A DNA stretch of 64,000 nt from positions 17,169-81,168 of the forward strand of contig JAIBAV010000113.1 in the NCBI GenBank assembly GCA_019695015.1, given 5' to 3'. How positions within the stretch are numbered: position 1 is the first letter of the stretch; every line of letters begins with the position of its first letter. The DNA comes from Chitinophagaceae bacterium (GTDB taxonomy: Bacteria; Bacteroidota; Bacteroidia; Chitinophagales; Chitinophagaceae). The notes beneath the pieces were generated by a model. It worked only from the letters and a program-made list of their open reading frames with translations. It was not told the origin of the DNA and made no database searches. Below, one piece after another: positions 1 through 8,716 of the stretch. Made by a program: the position numbers and the translations under genes.

Positions 1-1556
1 ATAATTTCTAATTCAGCTATTTCAAAAGTTTTAACTGTTGAATGTTTATTTCCCTGTTGTTTTAATGTTAATGCATAATTATGCCAACAAGTTTTAAGTT
101 TTTCTAATACCAAACCTTCTGCTTCTAAAATTGCTGTAACATTATATTTATCACCAGCTTTTTCTCTTAAAATATCTAACAATCTTTTATTGCCCGAATT
201 ATTAATATTATTTGGTGGTATATCATTAGAAGAAGTAGTTGTAGTAGATGCTGTCTTAGTATTATTTTCAGTTTGTTGTGGTGTGGTAACTTTAACTTGT
301 TTTATTGTAGGTTCTTGTACATACAATTTTGCTTCTTCTGTTGTTGAAGCAAATTTGGGCTTTACTTGTAAAGAGGGTATTTGTTTAAATTTTAAAACCG
401 GATTATTGTGGATTATTTTTTTTTTAACAAGGCTACCTTCATTATCTATAGTTAATTCAATTGCTTGCTTTAAAAAGTTAAGTTTTATAAGTGTAAGTTC
501 TATATGTAACCTTTTATTTCTAGCCATTCTATAGTTTAGTTCAGACTCGTTTAAAATATTTAATATGCTTATTAAATAAGATAGGCTTGCTTGTTGTGCC
601 AGTGTTACATACTTGTCTTCTAACCCTACAACAACATCTAATAGCTTTACCGATTTTTCATCTTTACACACCAAAATATTTCTAATAAATTCGGCAAAGC
701 CGGATAAAAGCATATCTCCTTCAAAACCTTTTCTATTTATTTCATCATATAATAACATTGCTGTAGCAAAATCTTGATTTTGCAAGCATTGATAAATTTT
801 AAAAAAATAATCATGGTCTAAAATGTTAAGATGCTCAATTGTGTTGGTATAAGTTACTTCGCCATTTGAAAAGCTTACAATTTTATCTAAAATACTTAAA
901 GCATCTCTCATACAGCCTTCGCTTTTTTGAGCAATAACTTGTAACGACGCTTTGTCTGCATTAATATTTTCTTTTGTAATTATTTCTTGTAAGTGTTGTA
1001 CAGTATCGTTTGTAGTTATTCTTTTAAAGTCGAAGATTTGACAACGACTTAAAATTGTTGGTAAAATTTTATGTTTTTCGGTTGTGGCCAAAATAAATTT
1101 TGCATACGCCGGCGGCTCTTCTAATGTTTTTAAAAAAGCATTAAATGCACCAGAAGATAACATGTGCACCTCATCTACAATATATATTTTGTACTTGCCT
1201 CCTTGTGGTGCAAAACGTACCTGCTCTACTAATGCTCTAATACCATCTACACTGTTGTTACTGGCAGCATCTAATTCATGAATATTTAAAGAAGCCCCAT
1301 CATTAAAACTTTTACAGCTATTACATTCATTGCAGGCTTCTGTATCTGGTTGTAAGTTTTCGCAATTAATTGTTTTGGCTAAAATTCTTGCACAAGTTGT
1401 TTTACCAACACCACGTGGCCCACAAAATAAAAATGCATGTGCAAGTTGGTTGCTGGTTATTGCATTTTTTAAAGTTGTTGTAATATGAGATTGCCCAATT
1501 ACAGTATCAAATGTTTGTGGTCGATATTTTCTGGCAGAAACAATAAACTTATCCAT
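1..1556 (-). CDS. dnaX: DNA polymerase III subunit gamma/tau (3' end beyond window)
   Basis: Clamp-loader ATPase of the replicative polymerase. The minus-strand frame opens at ATG 1556 (MDKFIVSARKYRP) and stays open to position 1, about 518 residues, so the C-terminus lies outside the window. Visible motifs: Walker A GPRGVGKT near residue 45; a zinc module with four cysteines (C, then CNECNSC); Walker B VDEVHM; sensor 1 ATTEKHKILPTILSRC with the arginine finger. The last third in the window is low-complexity and probably the tau-type tail. The next gene upstream on this strand starts 67 bp away, and many following genes share the strand. No programmed frameshift slippery site was checked beyond the window. 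Identification is secure; only the C-terminal form (tau or gamma) is unknown. Confidence 0.97.
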   Translation of the reverse strand, partial: MDKFIVSARKYRPQTFDTVIGQSHITTTLKNAITSNQLAHAFLFCGPRGVGKTTCARILAKTINCENLQPDTEACNECNSCKSFNDGASLNIHELDAASNNSVDGIRALVEQVRFAPQGGKYKIYIVDEVHMLSSGAFNAFLKTLEEPPAYAKFILATTEKHKILPTILSRCQIFDFKRITTNDTVQHLQEIITKENINADKASLQVIAQKSEGCMRDALSILDKIVSFSNGEVTYTNTIEHLNILDHDYFFKIYQCLQNQDFATAMLLYDEINRKGFEGDMLLSGFAEFIRNILVCKDEKSVKLLDVVVGLEDKYVTLAQQASLSYLISILNILNESELNYRMARNKRLHIELTLIKLNFLKQAIELTIDNEGSLVKKKIIHNNPVLKFKQIPSLQVKPKFASTTEEAKLYVQEPTIKQVKVTTPQQTENNTKTASTTTTSSNDIPPNNINNSGNKRLLDILREKAGDKYNVTAILEAEGLVLEKLKTCWHNYALTLKQQGNKHSTVKTFEIAELEI

Positions 1557-1623
1557 AGTTGGCAATTTAGCAGATTTATTTTTAATTGAACTATTCAACT
1601 ATAATTTACACCAAAATATTTAT

Positions 1624-1986
1624 CTACTCTTCTTCTGATTTATTTTTTGTTGTTGTAATATTTTGAATAATGGACGAAAAAATAGAAACAATAATACTAA
1701 ACCAAAATGCAGCCCACCAATTTTCTACAGTAAAACCAGGTACTAAACTTGCTGCCCATTTTATCATTAATATATTGATGATAATTAAAAATAAACCAAG
1801 TGTAAAAATGGTAATTGGTATTGTTAATATTATTAATAATGGTTTAATAAAAGTATTTAGTAAACCTAAAACTATGGCTACCATAATTGCAGTTAAACTA
1901 CTATCTACATGTACCCCACTTAATAAAAAAGAGGCAATAATTACTGCTGCTGCTGTTACTAATGTTTTGGTTATAAATGGTTGCAT
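1624..1986 (-). CDS. Phage holin family (YvlD-like) membrane protein
   Basis: A 120-residue integral membrane protein with about four hydrophobic segments (roughly residues 8-25, 30-48, 52-80 and 92-110) and a charged C-terminal tail (KNKSEEE). The pattern with GLLNTFIKPLL after the second helix is typical of the Phage_holin_4_2 / YvlD family of small bacterial membrane proteins. Despite the name these are usually not phage genes, and no phage genes flank it. Function in this phylum is unknown. It lies 17 bp after the M16 peptidase gene at 2004-3284 on the same strand and probably shares its transcript. Confidence 0.75.
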   Translation of the reverse strand: MQPFITKTLVTAAAVIIASFLLSGVHVDSSLTAIMVAIVLGLLNTFIKPLLIILTIPITIFTLGLFLIIINILMIKWAASLVPGFTVENWWAAFWFSIIVSIFSSIIQNITTTKNKSEEE

Positions 1987-2003
1987 GATTTTATTTTTTA
2001 TAA

Positions 2004-3284
2004 TTACAAAACAGTAAGTTCATAAAAATCTGCAGGATTTAAATATTTATTTGCTATTTCCTGCAAATCTTTTGCATTAGTTGTTTTAATGGTATGAATT
2101 GAATTATAATAGAAGTCTTCTTTTAAATTATTTAATATTAATGATTTCCACTTTGCAATAACTTGAAAAGGGCCACTTTGATTGCTAAGTAAATTTCCCA
2201 TCAAATAATTTTTTACTAAAAAAAGTTCGTCGTTACTTATTGGTTCGTTACATAATAATTTCATTTCTTTATATACTTCCTCAATAGTTGCGTTACAAAC
2301 ATCTTTTCCTGCTTCTGTACTTATCATCCATGCGGTTTGATGGAAATGATTTTGTATAAAAGAATGTATGCCATAGGTGTAACCTTTATCTTCTCTAATA
2401 TTTTTCATTAACCTGCTTCCAAAAAAGCCACCCAAAATGGTATTTAATATTTGAGCATTGTTATAATCTGGATGTATCTTATTAGGAAAACTTCTAGCAA
2501 TTCTAATTGCATTTTGAACTCCATCTGTATCGTTTATTATAGAGTGTTTTTTAGTTTTGTTACAAACAGGTAAATAATTTTTTTGTAATTCTTTATTATA
2601 ATTAAAAGGCAAGTTACCAAAATACTTGTTCAATAAGTTATTTATATTGGTTGGCAGTTTTCCTGCAACAAAAATCATACACTTTCCATTGGTGTAATTT
2701 GCCTTGTAAAAATCTTGCAAATCATTTTTTTCTATTGCATCAAAATCGGCAATTGTAGAATATTTTCCATAGGGGTGGTTATGCCCATAAATATATTCAT
2801 CAATTAATCTGTTTGCAACAAAATCGCATTTTTTAAGATTAACTTCTAATCGTTGTTTGGCATTTTTAATATAGGTTTTTAATTCTTCTTCAGGAAAGAT
2901 ACAATCTGTAAAAAGTTCTGCAAGTACAGGTAATAAATACTCTAAGTTTTTGTTTAAAGTGTGTAAAGTTACAGTTGCTGTTTCGCTGTAAGTATGTGTA
3001 TTTAAATAAGCACCATAAAATTCAAAATGTTCATTTATTGCTAATGCATTTTTGGTTTTTGTACCATTTTTTAGTAATGCATTTGTAATAGCTGCTATAA
3101 TATTTTTTTCTTCGTACCAATTACCTGCAAAAAAAACAAATTCAATCATTATTACATCTTGTGTACCACCATGGATGGAATAAACTGGTATATTATTATC
3201 TAAAGCAAATTGTTGTATTGCCGGTAATTTTAAATCAAAATCTACAGCATTTTGTATAGCTGGTGCCTGTTTTCTGAAAGACAT
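2004..3284 (-). CDS. M16 family peptidase, non-catalytic partner subunit
   Basis: A 426-residue insulinase/pitrilysin-type protein. At the place where active M16 subunits carry HxxEH it reads ITNALLKNGT, so the zinc site is absent. The late arginine/tyrosine element (IREDKGYTYG, near residue 300) that substrate-binding partner subunits provide is present. M16B enzymes work as heterodimers of one catalytic and one non-catalytic chain, and the catalytic partner is the adjacent upstream gene on the same strand, 34 bp away. The pair therefore looks like a two-gene operon for a heterodimeric metallopeptidase. No signal peptide is visible. The family call is firm; substrate is unknown. Confidence 0.9.
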   Translation of the reverse strand: MSFRKQAPAIQNAVDFDLKLPAIQQFALDNNIPVYSIHGGTQDVIMIEFVFFAGNWYEEKNIIAAITNALLKNGTKTKNALAINEHFEFYGAYLNTHTYSETATVTLHTLNKNLEYLLPVLAELFTDCIFPEEELKTYIKNAKQRLEVNLKKCDFVANRLIDEYIYGHNHPYGKYSTIADFDAIEKNDLQDFYKANYTNGKCMIFVAGKLPTNINNLLNKYFGNLPFNYNKELQKNYLPVCNKTKKHSIINDTDGVQNAIRIARSFPNKIHPDYNNAQILNTILGGFFGSRLMKNIREDKGYTYGIHSFIQNHFHQTAWMISTEAGKDVCNATIEEVYKEMKLLCNEPISNDELFLVKNYLMGNLLSNQSGPFQVIAKWKSLILNNLKEDFYYNSIHTIKTTNAKDLQEIANKYLNPADFYELTVL

Positions 3285-3318
3285 TGTTGTAATTAAAATT
3301 TAAAAACTATAATTTAAA

Positions 3319-4560
3319 TTAATTGTTTTTGCTGTAGTAATGTATAGTACTACTATTTTTTGTATTAAAAATTGTTTGAGCATATTGTTGAATATCATGA
3401 ATAGTAATTTCTTGATATTTCTCTAATTCGGTATTCATCCATGCTGCATCTCCTAAAAGTTCGTACATAGCTAAGCTATTTGCCCTGCTTTCCACACTTA
3501 TATCTTCAAATGTTATCATACTTTCTGTTCTGTTTTTTACTTTTTGTAGCTCATTGTTTTCAATTAAAGTAGATTTTAATTTTTCAAGTTCTTCTTCAAT
3601 TGCATTTTCTGCTTCTTGCATTTTAATGCCCTTAATTAACTTACCTTCTATAGTTAGTAAACCTGGATCTATAGAACCAAAATGGTAGCAATTAATAGAG
3701 GAGAAAAGTTTTTTATTTTTTACTAAACTGTTGTACAGCCTTGAGGATGCACCACCTCCAAATATTTCGGTTATCAAATCTGCAGCATAATAACCCTTGG
3801 TTAAACGAGCATCTATATGCCATGTTTTTATAATTGCATCTAAAGGAACATTGGCTTGCAATTCTAAAAATTTTGCATTGTTCTGTTGGGGTTCTTTAGG
3901 TATATTTTTAATGCTATTTTCTGAGGAAGGAATATTGCCAAACCATTTTTCTACTAATTGAAAAATTTGGTTGCTTTGCACATTGCCTGCCACTACTACA
4001 ATTGCATTATTAGGACGATAATGTTTAAAGAAAAATGCTTTCACATCCTCTATAGTTGCATTTTCAATATGGCTTAATTCTTTACCTATCGTCATCCATT
4101 TATAAGGATGTACATCAAAGGCAAGGTTTCTCATATTATGCCAAATATCGCCATAAGGTTTGTTTATATAATGTTCTTTAAACTCTTCGCAAACAACTTT
4201 ACGTTGTACATTTAAACTTTTTTTATTAAAAGCCAAACTCAGCATTCTATCACTCTCTAACCAAAATGCAGTTTCAATATTTTGTGCTGGCAATACACAG
4301 TAATAATTTGTTAAATCGTTTGTTGTATAAGCATTGTTGTCTCCACCAGCTTTTTGTAGAGGCTCATCATATTCTGGAATATTTATACTTCCGCCAAACA
4401 TTAAATGCTCAAATAAATGTGCAAAGCCTGTTTTTTGCGGGTCTTCGTCTCTTGCACCAACATTGTACATAATATTTACAACAGCCATTGGGGTGCTGTT
4501 ATCTTCGTGTACAATTATTTTTAGTCCATTATGTAGAGTATGTTTATTAAAATGAATCAT
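3319..4560 (-). CDS. M16 family zinc peptidase, catalytic subunit
   Basis: A 413-residue insulinase-family metallopeptidase. The inverted zinc motif HLFEHLMFGG (HxxEH, residues about 48-52) is intact, and a distal glutamate is available in the segment VVCEEFKEHY some 75 residues later. The N-terminus (HNGLKIIVHEDNSTPMAVVNIMYNVGARDE) is typical of the family, with no obvious export signal. It is the first gene of a pair with the non-catalytic partner 34 bp downstream. Its own upstream gap to dnaB is about 60 bp. It probably degrades peptides in cytoplasm or periplasm; location and substrate cannot be read from the sequence. Confidence 0.93.
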   Translation of the reverse strand: MIHFNKHTLHNGLKIIVHEDNSTPMAVVNIMYNVGARDEDPQKTGFAHLFEHLMFGGSINIPEYDEPLQKAGGDNNAYTTNDLTNYYCVLPAQNIETAFWLESDRMLSLAFNKKSLNVQRKVVCEEFKEHYINKPYGDIWHNMRNLAFDVHPYKWMTIGKELSHIENATIEDVKAFFFKHYRPNNAIVVVAGNVQSNQIFQLVEKWFGNIPSSENSIKNIPKEPQQNNAKFLELQANVPLDAIIKTWHIDARLTKGYYAADLITEIFGGGASSRLYNSLVKNKKLFSSINCYHFGSIDPGLLTIEGKLIKGIKMQEAENAIEEELEKLKSTLIENNELQKVKNRTESMITFEDISVESRANSLAMYELLGDAAWMNTELEKYQEITIHDIQQYAQTIFNTKNSSTIHYYSKNN

Positions 4561-4620
4561 TAAACTTTAGTAAAAGTTGAAAGAATATAGTTATAGAATA
4601 AGAGTTGAATTAAATAAATT

Positions 4621-6198
4621 CTAGTCAATTGGTTGTTCATTATCGTAGCCATCATCAAAATTGCCATTATTCATTTTGCTTGTTTGGTATAAAAACTTTC
4701 CTCCATTTTGTGAATCTGAAGGGTTATTTGGCGATGGTCCTAAAGATTTATAATTTCCTCCTAAACCGCTGTCGCCTCTGTCCCAAACTTCAAATTTTTG
4801 AATTTCTGGAATCATTTTTAGCTGAAGAGTTTCTAAGGAGCCATTTCTATGTTTTGCAATTTTTAATTCGGCTAAATCTTTAATATTCTCTCCATTTTCG
4901 TTGGCTGTTATTTCGTAATAGCCTGGACGATAAATGAACATTACCATATCTGCATCTTGTTCTATTGCACCAGACTCACGTAAATCGCTTAATTGTGGTA
5001 CTTTACTTTCTTTACGAGATTCTACTGCACGGCTTAACTGAGATAATGCAATAATTGGTACACTTAGTTCTTTTGCTAGTGCTTTTAAATTTCTGGATAT
5101 GGTAGAAATTTCTTGCTCTCTGTTTGTATTTCTATTTTCAGAGGAGCCACTCATTAATTGTAAGTAGTCTATTATAATTAAACCTACTTTATGATTATTT
5201 ACTAATCTTCTTGCTTTTGCTCTAAATTCAAAAATATTTAGGGCGGCTGTATCATCAATAAATAAAGGAGCTTGCTCTAATCTTTTTATACCTTTTGTAT
5301 GTAGTTGTTGGTATTCGTGTTCTTCTAATCGGCCTCTTGAAATTTTTTGGAGTGGTATTTCACTTTCTGCACTTAATATACGTTGTACTAATTGGCTGGC
5401 ACTCATTTCTAAACTAAAAAACCCAACAGCAGTTGGCTTGATTGGATGAAGTGCTGCATTGCGTGCAAGGTTTAACGCAAAAGCAGTTTTACCCACACCT
5501 GGCCTTGCAGCAAGTATTAATAAATCGGTTGGCTGCCATCCAAAGGTTATACTATCTATATTAGAAAAGCCACTTGGTACGCCACTAATATCATCTTCTC
5601 TGGTTCTTAAATAATCTATTCTATTTATTGTGGTTGTTAAAACGCTTCCAATATCTTCAAAATTTTTCTTTAAATAGTTATTGGTTATGTTAAACATTTT
5701 GGTTTCGCTGTCATCTAATAAATCAAACACATCTGTACTGTCTTCATAAGCATCGCCAATTATTTCGCCACTTATTCTTATTAATTCTCTTTGAATAAAT
5801 TTTTGTAAAATTATTCTTGCATGAGCATCAATATTTGCGGTACTTACAACTGTATTGGTTAATTTGGTTATATAATATGCACCGCCAACTTGTTGTAATA
5901 ATTCTTTTCTTTTAAGTTCTTCTACTACTGTTAAAATATCTATTGGAATGCTTTGTTGCTGCATATCTTGCATTGCCTTATAAATATGCTGGTGAGCTTC
6001 CACATAAAAACATTCTGATTTAAGATTTACATCCACCACTTTATCAAATGCACCTTTTTCTAGCATAATTGCACCTAATACTGCTTCTTCTAACTCTCTT
6101 GCTTGTGGTGGTACTTTGCCATATACCATTGTACTTAAATCAATATTTGATTTTCGTCTTTTCTTATTATCTCTTCCTAAGTTGCTAATTATTTCCAT
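4621..6198 (-). CDS. dnaB: Replicative DNA helicase DnaB
   Basis: A 525-residue hexameric replicative helicase that unwinds DNA ahead of the polymerase. The N-terminal primase-binding domain covers about residues 30-170. The RecA-like C-terminal domain carries Walker A ARPGVGKTAF (near 235), FSLEMS, Walker B IIIDYLQLM and the LSQLSR segment. The C-terminal about 60 residues are Asn/Gly-rich and variable. No intein is present. It is preceded by a 475-bp non-coding stretch containing DnaA-box-like sequences. Length is slightly above the usual 450-510 because of both tails. Confidence 0.97.
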   Translation of the reverse strand: MEIISNLGRDNKKRRKSNIDLSTMVYGKVPPQARELEEAVLGAIMLEKGAFDKVVDVNLKSECFYVEAHQHIYKAMQDMQQQSIPIDILTVVEELKRKELLQQVGGAYYITKLTNTVVSTANIDAHARIILQKFIQRELIRISGEIIGDAYEDSTDVFDLLDDSETKMFNITNNYLKKNFEDIGSVLTTTINRIDYLRTREDDISGVPSGFSNIDSITFGWQPTDLLILAARPGVGKTAFALNLARNAALHPIKPTAVGFFSLEMSASQLVQRILSAESEIPLQKISRGRLEEHEYQQLHTKGIKRLEQAPLFIDDTAALNIFEFRAKARRLVNNHKVGLIIIDYLQLMSGSSENRNTNREQEISTISRNLKALAKELSVPIIALSQLSRAVESRKESKVPQLSDLRESGAIEQDADMVMFIYRPGYYEITANENGENIKDLAELKIAKHRNGSLETLQLKMIPEIQKFEVWDRGDSGLGGNYKSLGPSPNNPSDSQNGGKFLYQTSKMNNGNFDDGYDNEQPID

Positions 6199-6250
6199 GG
6201 GTTAATAAAACAAAAATTTAAGGGGTTTGTTATTGTGTTTTGTAATCTGT

Positions 6251-6467
6251 TTTTTTTATAATTTTTTTAAAAAAATAAATAGTGTTAGCGAATATGCTAC
6301 AGAAATGGAGTATTAAAATCTTTTTAGGCAGCATTTATTAATTCACAGCTATTCACAATTTAATTCAATAAAAATTTAATTATACTAACAGTAAACTTGC
6401 TATTTATGCACAATTTACAAAAGTTGTTACAATAAAAAACTAGTTTATGCACACATATTGTGCAGAA
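6251..6467. other. AT-rich tract plus DnaA-box-like cluster in the gap upstream of dnaB (possible origin)
   Basis: The gap 6199-6673 holds no credible gene. It contains a 30-bp tract of only A and T (about 6251-6280), followed by five sites matching the DnaA box TTATNCACA. Two match exactly (TTATGCACA at 6404-6412 and 6445-6453). Two have one mismatch in the same direction (6339-6347 and 6349-6357). One has one mismatch in the opposite direction (6459-6467). An unwinding-type tract next to clustered boxes is the layout of a bacterial oriC. Against this, genes on both sides run on the minus strand, whereas leading-strand genes normally diverge from an origin. It may instead be a DnaA-binding regulatory region for dnaB. 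Confidence 0.35.
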
Positions 6468-6673
6468 AGATTTATAGAAGAAATATATGTTTTTAAGTAG
6501 AATTAATGTAAATGAATTAGAACAATAATTGAACTAATGTTGCCTAAATTGGCAAGTTATTTTTTGTACATTATGGCTTAAAAACACTTTGGTGTCTTTA
6601 AATTTTTCAGCTATAATAATAGTAACAAGTTGAAGAAGATGTTATTTAATTAAACTTCTATTTAATAAACATT

Positions 6674-6826
6674 TTACTCTTCTTCTTTGCTAAAAATACT
6701 ATCAACAGCACCGCCCAACATCGGAAATTTTTCTTTTACAAAACTTGCAATGGCTTCTATTGCTTTATTGGCTTGCTCTGGTGTTAAGCCTACTTCTGTA
6801 CTTAATTTTTCAATTAGTTCTTTCAT
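6674..6826 (-). CDS. Small conserved-looking acidic helical protein, function unknown
   Basis: A 50-codon reading frame starting at ATG 6826 and ending with TAA at 6674. The product begins MKELIEKLSTEVGLTPEQANK and ends in a run of acidic residues (SKEEE). It has no signal peptide or membrane helix. An amphipathic helix, a Gly-Leu-Thr-Pro turn and a second helix followed by FPMLGG are visible. The spacing of hydrophobic residues and the non-random composition argue that it is coding. It resembles short helical proteins of the DUF2267/YidB type only in general character, so I do not assign a family. It sits alone between porT (115 bp) and the DnaA-box gap. Confidence 0.65.
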   Translation of the reverse strand: MKELIEKLSTEVGLTPEQANKAIEAIASFVKEKFPMLGGAVDSIFSKEEE

Positions 6827-6941
6827 ATAATTTTATTTTTTGTGTTATTGTTTTTAGTAGAATTTTTTTATGAAATAACTATAAATTTAATAGCTTAAGC
6901 TAATTAATATTATAGTTGTATTTTAATGTAGGAAGATACAA

Positions 6942-7655
6942 CTAATCTTCTAAATGTATAGAAAGGGAAATCATTCTAGATTGAATTTTATCGAAAACAT
7001 TTGAATATTTTAATGCAGGGTCTCTGCTATGAATATTACTTAGACCATAACTAAATTTAAGCTCGGGACTAATGGTTACAAATGGTAAAAAAAAGTTGAA
7101 ACCAATACCTGCTTCGAGTGCAAAATCGCTTTTTTTCAATTTTACCATGTCTTGTGCATTTCTGGCACTAGAATTACTTGCTAAATCAATATCGTATTTA
7201 GCACCAAATAGTACATAGGTTCTAAAATTATTTAACCTGTCTGAATTTAATTTAAACTGAAATGGAAAACTAACAATGGTAGAAGGGAGTGTTTTTTTAA
7301 CCTCTTCTACAGGATAATTTTTTTGATAGATGAAATGTTTTGAACCACCAATGATAAGCTGTGGGTTAAACCTAAACTCCCAACAGTAGTTTAATTTTAA
7401 AGTACCCAATAAACCTAAAGAAATTCCACTACTTGCCCCTGGTTGAACAGATAATATACTGTCATCGTTAATAAATTTTGTATGTTTAGTAGCAGCTAAA
7501 TAGCTTTGGTTAACTGCTAAGGTCATACCAAAATAATAGGGTAGTTCATCTCTATCCGGACGATTTAACTCTACATATTTTTGGGCAAATACATTTGTTA
7601 TTACAAAAATAAATATGCCAAATAATATTATTTGCTTCCGCAGTAAATAGTACAT
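6942..7655 (-). CDS. porT: PorT-type outer-membrane beta-barrel protein of type IX secretion
   Basis: A 237-residue exported protein with an N-terminal signal peptide (hydrophobic IILFGIFIFVITNVFAQ, cleavage after FAQ near residue 25). The remainder is alternating beta-strand sequence typical of an eight-strand outer-membrane barrel, and it opens with the NRPDRDELPYYFGMTLAVN stretch characteristic of PorT. PorT is required for type IX secretion and gliding in Bacteroidota. Its start overlaps the end of ubiE by 28 bp, and ubiE-porT adjacency is a recurrent arrangement in the phylum, which strengthens the call. A cargo candidate with a T9SS sorting domain is present at 54465-55850. Confidence 0.85.
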   Translation of the reverse strand: MYYLLRKQIILFGIFIFVITNVFAQKYVELNRPDRDELPYYFGMTLAVNQSYLAATKHTKFINDDSILSVQPGASSGISLGLLGTLKLNYCWEFRFNPQLIIGGSKHFIYQKNYPVEEVKKTLPSTIVSFPFQFKLNSDRLNNFRTYVLFGAKYDIDLASNSSARNAQDMVKLKKSDFALEAGIGFNFFLPFVTISPELKFSYGLSNIHSRDPALKYSNVFDKIQSRMISLSIHLED

Positions 7656-8371
7656 AATCCTAAACTCAATGTTTTTAAATAAGTATTTTTATAACCTGCC
7701 TTATTCATAATATTCAAAAAAGTTTCACCTTCTGGAAAAGCCTGAATTGAATTATTAAGATACTGGTAAGCTTGTTTGTTTTTTGCAATCATTTTACCAA
7801 TTCCCGGTGTTATAAAGTTCATATAAAATTTATAAAAACCCTTTAATGCTGTTTGTTTTGGTTGGGTACACTCCATAATTACTAATTTGCCGCCTGGTTT
7901 TAAAACTTTTAACATGTTTTCTAATCCTTTTTCTAAATGTTCAAAATTTCTTACACCAAAAGCAACAGTAATAGCATCAAAACTGTTTTCAGTAAAATTT
8001 AATTGTTCGCTATCGCCTATTTCTAGTTCAATAATTTGTTGAAGTTTTTTATCGGCAATTTTTTGTTTGCCAATTTTTAACATGCCTTCGCTAATATCTA
8101 TACCAATAATTTTTTTTGGTTGAAGTAATTTGTAGGTAAGTAATGCAACATCTGCAGTGCCTGTAGCTACATCTAAAACAAATTGTGGCTTTAATTCTTT
8201 TAGTTGTTTAATACCTTTTTTTCTCCATCTAATATCAATTCCTGCACTTAAAAACCTATTTAAGAAGTCGTACTTAAAAGCAATATCATTAAACATAGCA
8301 GCAACCTGTTGTTTTTTAGTCAACTGGCTGTTTGTATCTGGCACTATAGCATCATGTGCAAACTTTGTCAT
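7628..8371 (-). CDS. ubiE: Demethylmenaquinone methyltransferase
   Basis: SAM-dependent C-methyltransferase for the last step of menaquinone synthesis (also called menG). Motif I is VLDVATGTADVALL, followed by IGIDISEGML and the family signature GVRNFEHLEKGLENML and LKPGGKLVIME. I place the start at ATG 8371 (MTKFAHDAIVPD, 247 residues). The frame can be extended 17 codons to 8422, but that adds an atypical peptide. The 3' end overlaps porT by 28 bp, suggesting translational coupling. The product supports the menaquinone-dependent respiration implied by the cbb3 oxidase genes. Confidence 0.93.
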   Translation of the reverse strand: MTKFAHDAIVPDTNSQLTKKQQVAAMFNDIAFKYDFLNRFLSAGIDIRWRKKGIKQLKELKPQFVLDVATGTADVALLTYKLLQPKKIIGIDISEGMLKIGKQKIADKKLQQIIELEIGDSEQLNFTENSFDAITVAFGVRNFEHLEKGLENMLKVLKPGGKLVIMECTQPKQTALKGFYKFYMNFITPGIGKMIAKNKQAYQYLNNSIQAFPEGETFLNIMNKAGYKNTYLKTLSLGLCTIYCGSK

Positions 8372-8529
8372 AGTTATTTGCGAAGATAAGGATTGAGCAT
8401 AAAGCTGGGCAGGTATTAACAAAACAAAAATTTTATGTAAAAGTGGTTTTAGATTTATAAATTAAAATATTATGCAAAAAAGTATAGTTTAAAAAATTTG
8501 TATATCTTGCTGGCGAAAAAAACAACATT

Positions 8530-8703
8530 ATGTCGCACTCACATTTTGAAGGAGATAGTAAGAAATTTACTTTAACAGCAATTTTATCTTTTGCTATTGT
8601 GTTTTGTTTTTTAGCATTATTTAGCCGTTGTAATGGCGATTATAAAACTGATAAATCTGCTGGAAGTCATACACCTGCAACAAAAGAGCATAAAGCTCAT
8701 TAA
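8530..8703 (+). CDS. Small single-pass membrane protein, function unknown
   Basis: A 57-residue frame, ATG 8530 to TAA 8703. A soluble histidine-containing N-terminus (MSHSHFEGDSKKF) is followed by one strong membrane helix (about residues 13-34), then RCNGDYK and a short polar tail rich in Thr, Lys and His. It stands alone on the plus strand between divergent ubiE and convergent 8717-10123. Similar tiny one-helix proteins accompany respiratory complexes in Bacteroidota, but nothing here proves such a link. Coding is supported by an in-frame membrane helix and an upstream TATATCTTG element resembling the TAnnTTTG promoter. Confidence 0.6.
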   Translation: MSHSHFEGDSKKFTLTAILSFAIVFCFLALFSRCNGDYKTDKSAGSHTPATKEHKAH

Positions 8704-8716
8704 AAGTAATTATTGA

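Noticed and set aside
190..1281. Plus-strand open frames inside the first 1.3 kb
   Set aside because: They lie opposite dnaX, whose minus-strand product has full clamp-loader motifs; the plus-strand products are low-complexity and match nothing.
1624..1986. Prophage remnant suggested by the holin-family name
   Set aside because: YvlD-like proteins are ordinary chromosomal membrane proteins; no other phage gene is nearby.
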